NCBI GenBank assembly: GCA_017829075.1 | Contig: JAGAJA010000061.1 | Coordinates: 120,922-184,921, forward strand | From: Oscillospiraceae bacterium | Lineage (GTDB): Bacteria; Bacillota_A; Clostridia; Oscillospirales; Ruminococcaceae | Reading direction: 5' to 3' | DNA: 64,000 bases | In this document: one piece after another, positions 1 to 9,400 of the stretch | Layout of the letters: each line of letters begins with the position of its first letter | Position numbering within the stretch: the first letter of the stretch is position 1 | Notes under the pieces: generated by a model | What the model saw: only the letters and a program-made list of their open reading frames with translations | Told to the model about the DNA's origin: nothing | The model's database searches: none | Made by a program: the position numbers and the translations under genes

Positions 1-1141
1 ATCCCTCACGGCGCATTGTTTCAATAAGAATTGACAGGTGCATTTCGCCTCTGCCGGCTACGTTGAATGCGTCGAGGGTTTCGCTGTCGGTCACTCTCAG
101 GGATACGTCCTTGAGGGTTTCGCGCATAAGTCTTTCGCGGATCTGGCGGGAGGTTACAAACTTACCCTCCTTGCCTGCAAACGGGCTGGTGTTTACCGAA
201 AATGTCATTTCCACTGTCGGCTCGGAGATCTTTACGAAAGGAAGAGGCTCCGGGCAGTTCACGGAGCAGATAGTCTGTCCGATAGTAACTCCCTCGATAC
301 CGGAGAAGCAAACGATATCGCCTACCTTTGCTTCCTCAACGGGAACCTTGTTCAGACCCTCAAACTGATACAGAGATACGATCTTGGACTTAAACGGAGC
401 GGTTCTGTTATGGTGGTCGCAGACGATTACCTCCTGATTCTGGCGCATAACACCGCGCTCGATCCTGCCGATCGCAATTCTGCCGACATACTCGTTGTAG
501 TCGATAGAGGAAACAAGCACCTGAAGCTCGCCGTCAGCGTCGCCCTCCGGAGCGGGAATGTGCTCTATTATCTTGTCAAACAGCGGCTTGAAATCTGTTC
601 CCATCTGATCCGGGTCGTAGGAGGAAAGTCCCAGTCTGCCGGAGCAGAAAATAACCGGGCTGTCGATCTGCTCTTCCGAAGCGTCAAGGTCGAGAAGCAG
701 CTCAAGAACCTCGTCAACTACTTCCTTGTTTCTTGCGTCAGGGCGGTCGGTCTTGTTTACAACGACAATGATCTTGTGTCCCAGCTCAAGAGCCTTCTGG
801 AGAACAAATCGTGTCTGGGGCATGGTTCCCTCGAATGAGTCAACCAGCAGCAGAACACCGTTTACCATCTTGAGGATACGCTCTACCTCGCCGGAGAAAT
901 CCGCATGACCGGGGGTATCAACAATGTTGATCTTTACGCCGTTGTACATACAGGAGGTGTTCTTTGCAAGGATAGTAATTCCACGCTCGCGTTCAAGCGC
1001 GTTGCTGTCCATTACGCGGTCGTTTACAACCTGATTTTCGCGGAAAGCTCCGCCCTGCTTGAGCATTTCGTCAACCAGCGTTGTTTTGCCGTGGTCAACG
1101 TGGGCAATTATCGCAATATTCCTTAAATCGTTTCTTATCAA
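1..1141 (-). CDS. typA: Ribosome-associated translational GTPase TypA/BipA, C-terminus cut by window edge
   Basis: TypA is an EF-G-like GTPase that binds the ribosome and helps 50S assembly and stress adaptation. The minus strand reads a G1 loop AHVDHGKTT near residue 14, switch/G3 DTPGHADF and G4 NKTD, followed by the start of the EF-Tu-like beta-barrel domains. About 380 residues are inside the window; the family is roughly 605-615 long, so about 230 C-terminal residues lie beyond base 1. The start is uncertain. TTG at 1141 lies 11 bases from AGGA (1153-1156), while GTG at 1150 is only 2 bases from it; I prefer TTG because it gives the usual short N-terminus. A SigA promoter lies upstream. 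Family identity is secure. Confidence 0.93.
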   Translation of the reverse strand, partial: MIRNDLRNIAIIAHVDHGKTTLVDEMLKQGGAFRENQVVNDRVMDSNALERERGITILAKNTSCMYNGVKINIVDTPGHADFSGEVERILKMVNGVLLLVDSFEGTMPQTRFVLQKALELGHKIIVVVNKTDRPDARNKEVVDEVLELLLDLDASEEQIDSPVIFCSGRLGLSSYDPDQMGTDFKPLFDKIIEHIPAPEGDADGELQVLVSSIDYNEYVGRIAIGRIERGVMRQNQEVIVCDHHNRTAPFKSKIVSLYQFEGLNKVPVEEAKVGDIVCFSGIEGVTIGQTICSVNCPEPLPFVKISEPTVEMTFSVNTSPFAGKEGKFVTSRQIRERLMRETLKDVSLRVTDSETLDAFNVAGRGEMHLSILIETMRREG

Positions 1142-1196
1142 TGTATTCACATTCCTTTTATTTTAGATTTTGAAAGCTCACATTTCATACTTTGTT

Positions 1197-1225
1197 ATTA
1201 TACTACATTTTTTTACAATCTACAA
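1197..1225 (-). promoter_or_regulatory. SigA promoter for typA
   Basis: On the minus strand, TTGTAG (1220-1225) is followed by a 17-base spacer and a perfect TATAAT (1197-1202). It sits about 55 bases before the typA start. Nothing else is seen in the A/T-rich stretch between typA and the terminator at 1306-1331. Confidence 0.65.
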
Positions 1226-1305
1226 GATATCTAAGAAAAAAACGTTGTTTTAATTATAATACACGATTTCATAGGAGATATTTTGTGAAAAATCACAATA
1301 ACATA

Positions 1306-1331
1306 AGAGCCGCACAGAATTGCACGGCTCT
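1306..1331 (-). terminator. Terminator of the ftsK/ygiQ/DUF3006 cluster
   Basis: On the minus strand an AGAGCCG...CGGCTCT hairpin follows the DUF3006 stop by a few bases and leads into a T-rich stretch. It separates this cluster from typA. Confidence 0.7.
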
Positions 1332-1336
1332 GTCTG

Positions 1337-1549
1337 TTATTTTTTCCCGAGCAGACTTTTTGTCCGCTCGGCAATTGCTTTCCTGCGTTCCTTTTCGGCG
1401 TAAAGATCAAGTTCGTATCCGCTGGCGGTTTCTTTAAGGATACTCCCCTCATGAACACCGTCTGGAAGCTGAGCTACCGGGATATCCCGCCGGATATCGC
1501 CGAAATATACTACTGCGATATCCTCTTCTATCCTGTCAACTATGATCAT
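1337..1549 (-). CDS. DUF3006 domain protein
   Basis: Small 70-residue protein beginning MIIVDRIEEDIAVVYFGD, the pattern of DUF3006, whose function is unknown. Members of this family often sit next to ComEC-like metallo-beta-lactamase proteins, as here: its start overlaps the stop of the 333-residue upstream gene by 4 bases (1546-1549), so translation is probably coupled. The lysine/arginine-rich tail ends in a short basic stretch. No membrane segment or catalytic motif is visible. It is the last gene of its cluster, directly before a terminator. Confidence 0.8.
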   Translation of the reverse strand: MIIVDRIEEDIAVVYFGDIRRDIPVAQLPDGVHEGSILKETASGYELDLYAEKERRKAIAERTKSLLGKK

Positions 1550-2547
1550 GAAGCTTCCTCCATAGCAAAATCTCCCGTGCCGTGATCAGTGTAGATCTTG
1601 AACGTATCGCCGTCACTGACGAACACTATGTTTCCACTGTTCATTGTGGTAATTACTTCGCAGCCGATATTCCAAAGCCTCTCCAGCACTTCGGTTTTCG
1701 GGTGACCGTAGGAATTGCCCTTGCCCACAGAAATCACCGCATATTCCGGGCTGACCGCTTCAATAAACACAGGTGTGCTTGAGGAAGTTCCGCCGTGGTG
1801 TGGGATCTTTATTACGTCACTGCGGATATATTCACCACTGTTTACAATATCGCTTTCTGCGGCTCGCTCAACATCTCCTGTGAACAGAAAAGACCGGTTA
1901 CCATGAACAAGACGGCAGACTATCGAGAAATTATTTAGTGAGGCATAATCGTTGTGCACTGGTGCCAATATTTCAAGCTCTGCGCCGTTTCCAAGAACAA
2001 ATTTTCTGCCAATCCGGGAATATTCGGCTAAGATACCTTTCTTCTCGATAACGTCCAGCAGTTTTTCAAACTCCTTGCTCATTGGGAGAAGTTCGTTGGG
2101 AATTTCAGGCATAATGAAATTGTCCACAGCAAATTCCTCAAGAATGTCAGCCATTCCGCCGATGTGATCCTCATGAGGGTGAGTAGCTATCACATAATCT
2201 ATTCTTCGGAAGCCAAGCCGGCTGATATAGTTAATTACCCGGCTTGCGTAAATAGCCTCGCCGGAGTCTATCAGAACCCTTTTATCACCGGCAACTATCA
2301 GAGCGCAGTCCCCCTGCCCTACATCAATATAATGGACGGATATCTCGCCGTCAGCAGTTGTAACGACTTTATTGCCCTCAATAGCTGCAATGATCTCCGC
2401 AGAAGTCGGAATGAACTCAAGCTTGAATATCCTCTCGTTCATATATATTCCCAACGAAAGGACAAACATGACCGTAAATGTTACCAGCAGAATCTTAGAA
2501 ACGAGGCTTTCCCGCCGCTTTTTTCGGCTTTGCCGCTTTTTTGCCAT
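1546..2547 (-). CDS. Membrane-anchored ComEC/Rec2-type metallo-beta-lactamase-fold hydrolase
   Basis: A basic N-terminus and one membrane segment (about residues 18-40) precede a metallo-beta-lactamase fold. Metal ligands are visible: THPHEDHIGG (the HxHxDH motif), TGD, and KIPHHGG. The fold corresponds to the detached C-terminal nuclease-like domain of the competence protein ComEC, without the channel domain. It is therefore likely an exported hydrolase anchored outside the membrane, perhaps a nuclease; the substrate is unknown. The start is firm: AGGAGG lies 7 bases before the ATG. The gene starts inside the end of the ygiQ-like gene (53-base overlap in another frame). DUF3006 follows with a 4-base overlap. 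Confidence 0.85.
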   Translation of the reverse strand: MAKKRQSRKKRRESLVSKILLVTFTVMFVLSLGIYMNERIFKLEFIPTSAEIIAAIEGNKVVTTADGEISVHYIDVGQGDCALIVAGDKRVLIDSGEAIYASRVINYISRLGFRRIDYVIATHPHEDHIGGMADILEEFAVDNFIMPEIPNELLPMSKEFEKLLDVIEKKGILAEYSRIGRKFVLGNGAELEILAPVHNDYASLNNFSIVCRLVHGNRSFLFTGDVERAAESDIVNSGEYIRSDVIKIPHHGGTSSSTPVFIEAVSPEYAVISVGKGNSYGHPKTEVLERLWNIGCEVITTMNSGNIVFVSDGDTFKIYTDHGTGDFAMEEAS

Positions 2548-4399
2548 TCACGTTCCTCCTTTCCCTGCCACGGTCGGAGTTCTGCCTGTGTGCTGAATTT
2601 GAACGCTGCTCTGCCGGATTTGACGGGGGGATAAGGCACTCCTTTCCATAACCGATAAGATCACGCCGCTTCGCCATGATCAGCGCCTTTTCTACTATCT
2701 TGCGGTTCTCCGGCTTGAAATACTGGAGCAGAGCGCGCTGCATCGCCTTTTCCTCCGGAGTTCTCGGAACATACACCGGTTCCATTGTGTAGGGGTCAAG
2801 CCCTGTATAGAACATTGCCGTGGAAATAGTTCCCGGTGTGGGGTAAAAATCCTGAACCTGTTCAGGACGAATATTGTGCTTTTTCAGGAATAAAGCCAGC
2901 TCAACCGCTTCGTTAAGCGTGCTTCCGGGGTGAGATGACATGAGATACGGCACAAGATACTGCTCCTTGCCGCATTTCTTCGTTGCCGCGTAAAAGCGCT
3001 TTTCAAACTCCTCGTAAACCTCGATATGAGGCTTTCCCATAAGATCAAGCACTTTATTGCTCGCGTGTTCCGGCGCGACCTTGAGCTGACCGCTTACATG
3101 GTACTGCACCAGCTCGTCAAGGAAATCGTTGCTCTTATCCTGAAGCATATAATCAAAGCGAATTCCGGAACGTATGAATACCTTCTTCACGCCTTTTATT
3201 GAGCGCAGTCTGCGCAGCAGATGAATATAATCGCTGTGGTCTGCCTTCAGATTTTTGCAGGGTGTTGGCGCGAGGCATTTCCTGCCCTTGCACATTCCGT
3301 GCTGCTCCTGCTTGTCACAGGAGGGGTGGCGGAAGTTTGCGGTGGGGCCTCCGACATCGTGGATATATCCCTTGAAACGCGGATTTTCTGAAAGCTTCAC
3401 TGCTTCCTCGTACACTGAATCCTCACTGCGGGTCTGTATTCTGCGCCCCTGATGAAGCGCGATCGAGCAGAAGTTACAAAATCCGAAGCAGCCGCGGTTG
3501 TGGGTTATGGAGAACTCTACCTCCTGAATTGCAGGAACGCCGCCCTCTTTCTCATACATCGGGTGGTACATTCTCATATACGGAAGCTCGTAGGTGTAAT
3601 CAAACTCCGACTGAGTAACGCTGCGCTGTGGCGGGTTCTGCACCAGCATTTTGTTGCCGTGACGCTGGATTATAGTCCTGCCATATACCTCGTCCTGCTC
3701 GTCGTACTGCTTGCGGCAGGATTTCGCGTAGGCTTTTTTGTTATCTCTAACTATTTCAAAGCTGTCGCACTGAACAGCACCGATCGGGGTATTTTCCGGC
3801 TCGGTGAGGTAGCAGATACCCCTCAGGTCGTGCATATCACTGAGGCGCAGACCCGCTTTAAAGTTGTTTAACATCTGGGTCAGAGTTACCTCTCCCATGC
3901 CGTACATGAGATAGTCCGCGCCGCTATCCACCAGAATTGACGGCATAACGCAATCGTTCCAGTAGTCATAGTGCGCAAAACGGCGCAGTGACGCTTCCAG
4001 ACCGCCTATGGATATTTCCACATCAGGGAACAGTCTTTTCAGATTTCTGCAATATGTGATGACTGCACGGTCGGGGCGTCTGCCGCCCTTTCCTCCGGGA
4101 GAGTAAGCGTCGTCAAATCTCTTTTTCAGCGCAACGGTATAGTTTGACACCATGCTGTCGATGTTTCCCCCGGAAACCATGAAGCAGTACTTTGGCTTTC
4201 CAAGCTTCATGTAATCCGCGTCAGTAAGCGGCTGGGCGATAACGCCCACGGTAAATCCCGCGGCCTCGATCATTCTTGAGATTATCGCAATTCCAAAGGT
4301 GGGGTGGTCTATATACGCGTCCCCGGTGAAGCAGATGAAATCTAACTGCTCTATTCCGCGTTCCTCCATATCCTGTCTGCTGACCGGCAAAAATGGCAT
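2495..4399 (-). CDS. YgiQ family radical SAM protein
   Basis: 634-residue radical-SAM enzyme of the YgiQ (UPF0313) family; the reaction is unknown. The cluster-binding motif CFGFCNFC gives cysteines at 304, 308 and 311 with C-x3-C-x2-C spacing. Upstream lies an N-terminal B12-binding-like region (about 1-290). A second cysteine-rich stretch (around residues 360-400) contains several C-x-x-x-C pairs. The C-terminus is a Lys/Ala/Pro-rich tail of about 50 residues, probably disordered. That tail is encoded in DNA that also encodes the start of the next gene. It lies 29 bases after ftsK and is probably co-transcribed with it. Confidence 0.9.
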   Translation of the reverse strand: MPFLPVSRQDMEERGIEQLDFICFTGDAYIDHPTFGIAIISRMIEAAGFTVGVIAQPLTDADYMKLGKPKYCFMVSGGNIDSMVSNYTVALKKRFDDAYSPGGKGGRRPDRAVITYCRNLKRLFPDVEISIGGLEASLRRFAHYDYWNDCVMPSILVDSGADYLMYGMGEVTLTQMLNNFKAGLRLSDMHDLRGICYLTEPENTPIGAVQCDSFEIVRDNKKAYAKSCRKQYDEQDEVYGRTIIQRHGNKMLVQNPPQRSVTQSEFDYTYELPYMRMYHPMYEKEGGVPAIQEVEFSITHNRGCFGFCNFCSIALHQGRRIQTRSEDSVYEEAVKLSENPRFKGYIHDVGGPTANFRHPSCDKQEQHGMCKGRKCLAPTPCKNLKADHSDYIHLLRRLRSIKGVKKVFIRSGIRFDYMLQDKSNDFLDELVQYHVSGQLKVAPEHASNKVLDLMGKPHIEVYEEFEKRFYAATKKCGKEQYLVPYLMSSHPGSTLNEAVELALFLKKHNIRPEQVQDFYPTPGTISTAMFYTGLDPYTMEPVYVPRTPEEKAMQRALLQYFKPENRKIVEKALIMAKRRDLIGYGKECLIPPSNPAEQRSNSAHRQNSDRGRERRNVNGKKAAKPKKAAGKPRF

Positions 4400-4428
4400 A
4401 TTTGTTTCCTTTCTGTTTCTACTTCTGA

Positions 4429-7296
4429 TTATCTCTGTTGGAGCTTTCTTTCAGCCCACTCCTGTTTTGTCATGAGTACCTGACGGGGCTTGCTGCCCTC
4501 AAGCGGGCCGACAATTCCCATTTCCTCCATGATGTCCACAAGTCTTGCAGCACGTCCGTATCCAAGCTTCAAACGGCGCTGGAGGGAAGATGTACTGCAT
4601 GATCCCGCTTCTATAACAAAATCTATCGCTTCCTCAAGGCGCTCGTCGCTGGTGTCAATATCTCCGCTTTCAGAAGAGCCTTGTTTGCTTTCTTGAGCCG
4701 CCTCGACCATTTCGGTCTGACGCTCGATTTCTTCCATAATAAGCTCATCGTACTCAGCCTTGAAGGTCTGCTTGATAAAGTCAACGGTGCGCTCCACCTC
4801 TTTATCCGACACAAAACAGCCCTGAACTCTGACCGGCTTCGGAAGTCCAACCGGCATATACAGCATATCGCCGTTGCCCAGAAGCTTTTCCGCTCCTCCG
4901 GCATCCAGAATAACGCGGCTGTCCATCTGGGAAGCCACCATTAACGCGATACGGCTTGGGATATTCGCCTTGATAAGTCCGGTAACGACATTTACCGTCG
5001 GACGCTGAGTTGCGATAACAAGGTGCATTCCGGCGGCTCTCGCCATCTGCGCAAGTCGCACTATGCTGTCCTCCACGTCCTTGGGTGAAGCCATCATCAG
5101 GTCGGCTAACTCGTCGATGAAAATAACTATGTGCGACATCTTGCGAAGTCCGCTGTCCGGGTCTGCGGCAAGCTCGTTGAAGCCTGAGAAATCACGGACG
5201 TTATTCTCAGAGAACATTCTGTAACGGTTGAGCATTTCGTTTACCGCCCACGCCAGCGCGCCCGCCGCCTTTTTCGGGTCGGTGACTACCGGAATGAGCA
5301 GATGCGGAATACCATTGTACATCATGAACTCAACCTTTTTCGGGTCGATCATGATAAGCCGCACGTCCTGAGGAGTGGACTTCATGAGAATGCTCATGAT
5401 GATCGAATTTACGCACACCGACTTACCGGAGCCTGTTGTTCCGGCAATGAGCAGGTGCGGCATTTTCGCGATATTACAGGTGACCATCGCGCCGCTGATA
5501 TCCTTGCCGAGAACGGTTTCAAGCTTCTTGTCGAAGCTCTTTTTGAATTCCGGTGTATCCACCAGCTCCCGGAAGAAAACAGTGTCCCTTGCCTTGTTCG
5601 GAACCTCGATTCCGACTGCGGATTTGTTTGGTATAGGCGCTTCTATACGCACTCCTGCGGAAGCAAGATTGAGCGCGATATCATCGGTAAGTCCGGTGAT
5701 CTTCGAAATCTTTACTCCCGGAGCGGGCTGTAACTCATAGCGGGTAACGGACGGGCCGCGGCTTACGCCGACAAGCTTTGTCTGAACTCCGAAGCTCTGG
5801 AGTGCCTCCACCAGTTTCTTTGAATTGCGGTCGATCTCGCTGTCGATGTCCGCCTGACTGAGCTTCTTCTGAACCGGATTAAGCAGAGTGACCGGCGGCA
5901 GAGTATATACATCGCTGAAATTCAGTTCCTCCGGCGCAGGCTTTCTTATCGGCATCTGCGGCGCAGGCAGAGTTGAGTTCGATGACGGAGCAGTCTGAAC
6001 CGGCTTTTCTACCGCGGTAATATCCGGTTTTTTCACCGGTTCATCGGGTTTCTGTTCCGGCTCCTCCGGATCATCAATAACATCATCAAGGTCAAACGGA
6101 AGCTCGCCCTCGTCTGAACTTGTGACTGTATTCTCCGGAAGATCCTCTATACTCTTTATCGGAGTGACCTGAGGATTATCCTCCTTAAAACGGTGTATCG
6201 CGTCTATTATGGGAACAAGCTCTGCGTTTTCGTCCTCAAGCGGGTCTTTTTCGCTCTTTTCTGCTTCCTCAATTACAGCGCGGTTCTTTTCCATTATATA
6301 GTCCTTTATCTCGGCTATATAGTCCTTATCTTCCTCGTGCTGTTCCTCAATGAGTGCTTCTTCGGGGTCAGCGGGCTGTACCTCCGGTTCAGCGGGGATA
6401 GCTTCCTCCGGCTGATCCGGAACAGGGTCGGAATTGATCTCATTTACAGAGGGTTGCTCAGGCTCCTTTACGCTGAATACAGCTTTTTTCAGCTCGGCAA
6501 CGGTTCGCTTGTCCGACTGCTCCGCGTCAATTTCCGCCTGAATGCGCTCCAACTCGTCCTGCTCAAGCTCATACTGTTGGGCAAGCTGTTTTTCCTCCTT
6601 GACCCGGCGGTGATGCTCCACGGTCTTGTCCTTTGCGGTTTTGATCGGCTTTGAAACACGCTTTGTGAAGTCCGCAACGGTTATTCCAGATATAAGCAGA
6701 GCGCATACAAGTATCAGAAGGACAATAATAATTGACGCGCCAAGCCGCCCTAACAGCAGAAGAAGTCCGCCGATTAACAGGGCAAAAACTCCGCCGCCGC
6801 GGAACTCCTTGCCGTCTATGTAGAGGTTTGCAATTACCTCGCCAAAATCATCTCCGGGAGTAGATCCGACTGCAAAGATCTGCACAGCGGCGCAGAGAAG
6901 AAGTATTCCCGCCACGGATTCCGCAATGATCGTTCCAAGCTTGGAACCGCCTTTTGCGGCCGAAACCCTGATCGCAATGAAAATAATCAGCGGCCCAACA
7001 AGGAATGCGGAATACCCGAAAAGCCCGTGCATTATATCAAAGAAAACCCGCCAGCCCTCGTTCTCCCCTGCCGGAATAATTGCCGCAAGAGTCAGCAGAA
7101 TGCCGACTGCGAACATTATAACTGTCGCGATATGTCTGCGGCGGTTACTGCGCTTCAGGGCCTCCTCGCGCTGGCGCTGGAGCTCTGCGTCCAGAGATTT
7201 TTTTGACTTAGAACGTCCGGTGCTGCCCTCTCTGGCTGTTCCGGTTCTATTTGACCCGCCGGAGCGGTTTTGTGATGTTGTTTTTTTCTCAGCCAT
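4429..7296 (-). CDS. ftsK: DNA translocase FtsK/SpoIIIE
   Basis: ATP-driven DNA pump that clears chromosomal DNA through the closing septum; in spore formers the same family moves the chromosome into the forespore. The 955 residues comprise a basic N-terminus, four to five membrane segments (about 55-210), a long acidic Pro/Glu-rich linker (about 250-480), the alpha-beta motor with Walker A GTTGSGKS (about 617-626) and Walker B-like VIFIDELADL, and a C-terminal winged-helix gamma domain that would read KOPS/SRS-type sequences. The linker is longer than in B. subtilis SpoIIIE (about 790 residues). Its neighbours uppP and tepA lie immediately upstream; tepA next to spoIIIE is also the B. subtilis arrangement. 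Confidence 0.95.
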   Translation of the reverse strand: MAEKKTTSQNRSGGSNRTGTAREGSTGRSKSKKSLDAELQRQREEALKRSNRRRHIATVIMFAVGILLTLAAIIPAGENEGWRVFFDIMHGLFGYSAFLVGPLIIFIAIRVSAAKGGSKLGTIIAESVAGILLLCAAVQIFAVGSTPGDDFGEVIANLYIDGKEFRGGGVFALLIGGLLLLLGRLGASIIIVLLILVCALLISGITVADFTKRVSKPIKTAKDKTVEHHRRVKEEKQLAQQYELEQDELERIQAEIDAEQSDKRTVAELKKAVFSVKEPEQPSVNEINSDPVPDQPEEAIPAEPEVQPADPEEALIEEQHEEDKDYIAEIKDYIMEKNRAVIEEAEKSEKDPLEDENAELVPIIDAIHRFKEDNPQVTPIKSIEDLPENTVTSSDEGELPFDLDDVIDDPEEPEQKPDEPVKKPDITAVEKPVQTAPSSNSTLPAPQMPIRKPAPEELNFSDVYTLPPVTLLNPVQKKLSQADIDSEIDRNSKKLVEALQSFGVQTKLVGVSRGPSVTRYELQPAPGVKISKITGLTDDIALNLASAGVRIEAPIPNKSAVGIEVPNKARDTVFFRELVDTPEFKKSFDKKLETVLGKDISGAMVTCNIAKMPHLLIAGTTGSGKSVCVNSIIMSILMKSTPQDVRLIMIDPKKVEFMMYNGIPHLLIPVVTDPKKAAGALAWAVNEMLNRYRMFSENNVRDFSGFNELAADPDSGLRKMSHIVIFIDELADLMMASPKDVEDSIVRLAQMARAAGMHLVIATQRPTVNVVTGLIKANIPSRIALMVASQMDSRVILDAGGAEKLLGNGDMLYMPVGLPKPVRVQGCFVSDKEVERTVDFIKQTFKAEYDELIMEEIERQTEMVEAAQESKQGSSESGDIDTSDERLEEAIDFVIEAGSCSTSSLQRRLKLGYGRAARLVDIMEEMGIVGPLEGSKPRQVLMTKQEWAERKLQQR

Positions 7297-7323
7297 TTTC
7301 CAAAACTTCCTTTATCTTTTTAT

Positions 7324-8196
7324 TCAGCCTGCGAAGAACGATGAAAGACTGTTGCCAGAAATATGCTCCCAAAGTCCCGCCCCAACGCAGATCACGCCGA
7401 GAATAGCGGTATAAAACCCGAATATCTTGTACCTGTCCTTTTTTACCAGCCAGCTTACAAGCTTTATCGAAAGAATTCCGACAACAGCCGCGACCAAAAA
7501 GCCTATTCCAAGCATAAGCCAGTCAAGCTCTATGTCGGATTTAAGTGCGTCCCCAAGCTCAAGCACGCTGCCGCCCAATATCGCCGGGATACCAAGAATG
7601 AACGCGAAAGTCACCGCTGTCTGCTTTTCAAGACCGCAGAGAAGTCCTCCGGCAGTGGTAGAGCCGCTGCGGGAAACTCCCGGAAACAGAGCAACTACCT
7701 GAAACAGACCGACAGCCACTGCGTCCTTTACCGTCATGTCCTCCGCCTTTTTCGTTCCATGACCGAATTTGTCGGAAAGGAACAGCAGAAGCGCCGTGAA
7801 CAGGAACGCCACTCCCTCGAACACGATATCGCCGTCCCCCTGACGTCCGGTGAAAAATCCCTCAACAAGATAGAACGGCACAAGAACAACTGTTGCGATG
7901 ATAACCATGAACATCATGCGCCGGTTTCCGTTCATATTCTTCCATGAGAATTTCCCGGTGAAGATATCCCGGATAGTCAGGAAAAACTCCTTTATCATGC
8001 CCCAGATCGTGCTCCAGAAAGCAATGAAAACCGCCGCCAGCGTTCCGAGGTGAAGCACTATCGACAGGATAAGCCCCGCCTCTCCGTCAATACTAGTGAT
8101 GTGCTGAAGCACCGAAAGATGTCCGGAGCTTGATACCGGCAGGAACTCGGTAAGTCCCTGAACTACCGCCTGAATAATTACTGTGATTATGTCCAT
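7324..8196 (-). CDS. uppP: Undecaprenyl-diphosphatase UppP (BacA family)
   Basis: Integral membrane phosphatase that recycles undecaprenyl diphosphate to the monophosphate for peptidoglycan and wall-polymer synthesis. Both family signatures are present: GLTEFLPVSSSGHL near residues 14-27 (catalytic Glu and Ser) and PGVSRSGSTTAG near 173-185 (catalytic Arg/Ser). About eight hydrophobic helices span its 290 residues, a normal length. It lies 27 bases upstream of ftsK and 43 bases downstream of tepA on the same strand. A second candidate undecaprenyl-phosphate protein (DUF368/PopT) is encoded at 33765-34613. Confidence 0.95.
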   Translation of the reverse strand: MDIITVIIQAVVQGLTEFLPVSSSGHLSVLQHITSIDGEAGLILSIVLHLGTLAAVFIAFWSTIWGMIKEFFLTIRDIFTGKFSWKNMNGNRRMMFMVIIATVVLVPFYLVEGFFTGRQGDGDIVFEGVAFLFTALLLFLSDKFGHGTKKAEDMTVKDAVAVGLFQVVALFPGVSRSGSTTAGGLLCGLEKQTAVTFAFILGIPAILGGSVLELGDALKSDIELDWLMLGIGFLVAAVVGILSIKLVSWLVKKDRYKIFGFYTAILGVICVGAGLWEHISGNSLSSFFAG

Positions 8197-8239
8197 ATTT
8201 TTCCCCTTATGTTATGTAACCGCCAAATGGCGGGTCTGT

Positions 8240-9145
8240 TCAATGCTCTCCGTGCCAGTCCGCTGAGTTCAAAGTATCTCTGCGGCTCTGTCCGTCTGTT
8301 GCCTCGGTTGCTTTAAGCTGAACCAGAGTTGGTTTCTTTTTTGTCTGATGGGTTTTCCCGGTTGAAGATGTTTTATCTGACTTTGCCGTTTTTTCAGTTT
8401 TATCGAATTTGTCAGATGTCTTGCGCCCCTTTGAAGCGGAGGGATTCGATGATTTTCCTTTCTTCTTTTCGATGAGGGAATAAAGGCACTCTACTGCGTC
8501 AGAGATCCCGCCAAGCCTGTCGATAAGCCCCTCCTTGACCGCGGCTTCGCCCTCAAGGACTGTGCCGATATCCATGACCAGCTCGTCTTTTTCCATCATC
8601 AACTCATGGAATCGTTCCGCGCTCATTCGGCTGTTGGAGGTAACAAACCGGGTTATCCGCTCCTGCATTTTCTCGAAATACGACATGGTCTGAGGAACTC
8701 CCAGCACCATTCCGTTCATACGAACAGGGTGTATCGTCATTGTCGCCGAAGGAACTATAAAGCTGACGTCCGCGCTGACCGCAAGAGGTACTCCGATGGA
8801 ATGTCCGCCGCCGACAACAATTGAAACAGTTGGCTTAGACATTCCGGAGATTATCTCGGATATCGCAAGACCTGCCTCCACATCGCCGCCGACTGTATTA
8901 AGCACCACCATAAGCCCCTCGACTGTGCTGTCCTGCTCTATTGCAACAAGGGCGGGGATAATATGCTCGTATTTGGTCGTTTTGTTCTGCGGCGGGAGGA
9001 TATAATGCCCCTCGATCTGCCCGATTATGGACAGGCAGTGGATATTATGCGGAGCGTTTCCGGTGGCAACTATGCCGGTGTCGATCATCTGCTGGTTCTG
9101 TTCTTCGGTAAACGGCGCTTCGTTTCTGTTGTTTTCGTCGCTCAT
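8240..9145 (-). CDS. tepA: Translocation-enhancing ClpP-fold protease TepA
   Basis: ClpP/SppA-fold serine protease of the TepA (YmfB) family. Ser116 lies in GGGHSIGVP and His139 in TMTIHPVR, consistent with the catalytic pair. The first 30 residues lack a signal peptide, so the protein is cytosolic or membrane-associated. The C-terminal 75 residues are Lys/Ser/Thr-rich and low-complexity, beyond the usual family length of about 240. An excellent AGGAGG site precedes the ATG, beside an inverted repeat (9160-9189). Adjacency to uppP and ftsK/spoIIIE matches the conserved tepA-spoIIIE linkage in Bacillota. Confidence 0.9.
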   Translation of the reverse strand: MSDENNRNEAPFTEEQNQQMIDTGIVATGNAPHNIHCLSIIGQIEGHYILPPQNKTTKYEHIIPALVAIEQDSTVEGLMVVLNTVGGDVEAGLAISEIISGMSKPTVSIVVGGGHSIGVPLAVSADVSFIVPSATMTIHPVRMNGMVLGVPQTMSYFEKMQERITRFVTSNSRMSAERFHELMMEKDELVMDIGTVLEGEAAVKEGLIDRLGGISDAVECLYSLIEKKKGKSSNPSASKGRKTSDKFDKTEKTAKSDKTSSTGKTHQTKKKPTLVQLKATEATDGQSRRDTLNSADWHGEH

Positions 9146-9159
9146 GTAAATTCTTCCTC

Positions 9160-9189
9160 CTGAAATAATGTTTGTATATATTATTTCAG
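9160..9189 (-). promoter_or_regulatory. Perfect inverted repeat abutting the tepA ribosome site
   Basis: CTGAAATAAT (9160-9169) and ATTATTTCAG (9180-9189) form a 10-base perfect inverted repeat in the tepA leader. In RNA, its 3' arm ends two or three bases inside the AGGAGG site. It may be a hairpin that tunes ribosome access or a dimeric operator; the sequence does not decide between these. Confidence 0.5.
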
Positions 9190-9251
9190 TGGCAGCGGGA
9201 ATTATGCAGAAAATTTCCAGCTTGTTCTATTCACACATGATACCAATATAT

Positions 9252-9280
9252 ATTATATCACAAATTCCTATATAAATCAA
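9252..9280 (-). promoter_or_regulatory. SigA promoter for tepA-uppP-ftsK cluster
   Basis: On the minus strand TTGATT (9275-9280), a 17-base spacer and TATAAT (9252-9257). It gives a leader of about 100 bases that contains the inverted repeat at 9160-9189. Confidence 0.65.
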
Positions 9281-9330
9281 ATACTTTTTTGAAGCAATTT
9301 GCGGCAAGTCCTGATTTTTTTGTACAACTT

Positions 9331-9360
9331 ATCATAAGAGCCTTTGAACAAGCATATACT
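9331..9360 (+). promoter_or_regulatory. Candidate SigE promoter for sipL-spoIVA
   Basis: A -10 CATATACT (9353-9360) matches seven of eight positions of the SigE consensus CATACA(A/C)T. Fourteen bases upstream lies ATCATAAG (9331-9338), which shares the TCATA core of the SigE -35 GTCATATT. Transcription would begin near 9367 and leave a leader of about 35 bases before the ATG at 9401. Both downstream genes are SigE-dependent in characterised spore formers. Confidence 0.55.
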
Positions 9361-9400
9361 GCTGATGAAAAGCAATATCACACCCGTGAAGGAGGATACA

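Noticed and set aside
38..838. Plus-strand open frame of 266 codons at the left edge
   Set aside because: It is antisense to typA, whose minus-strand frame carries full GTPase motifs; the plus-strand translation has no family features.
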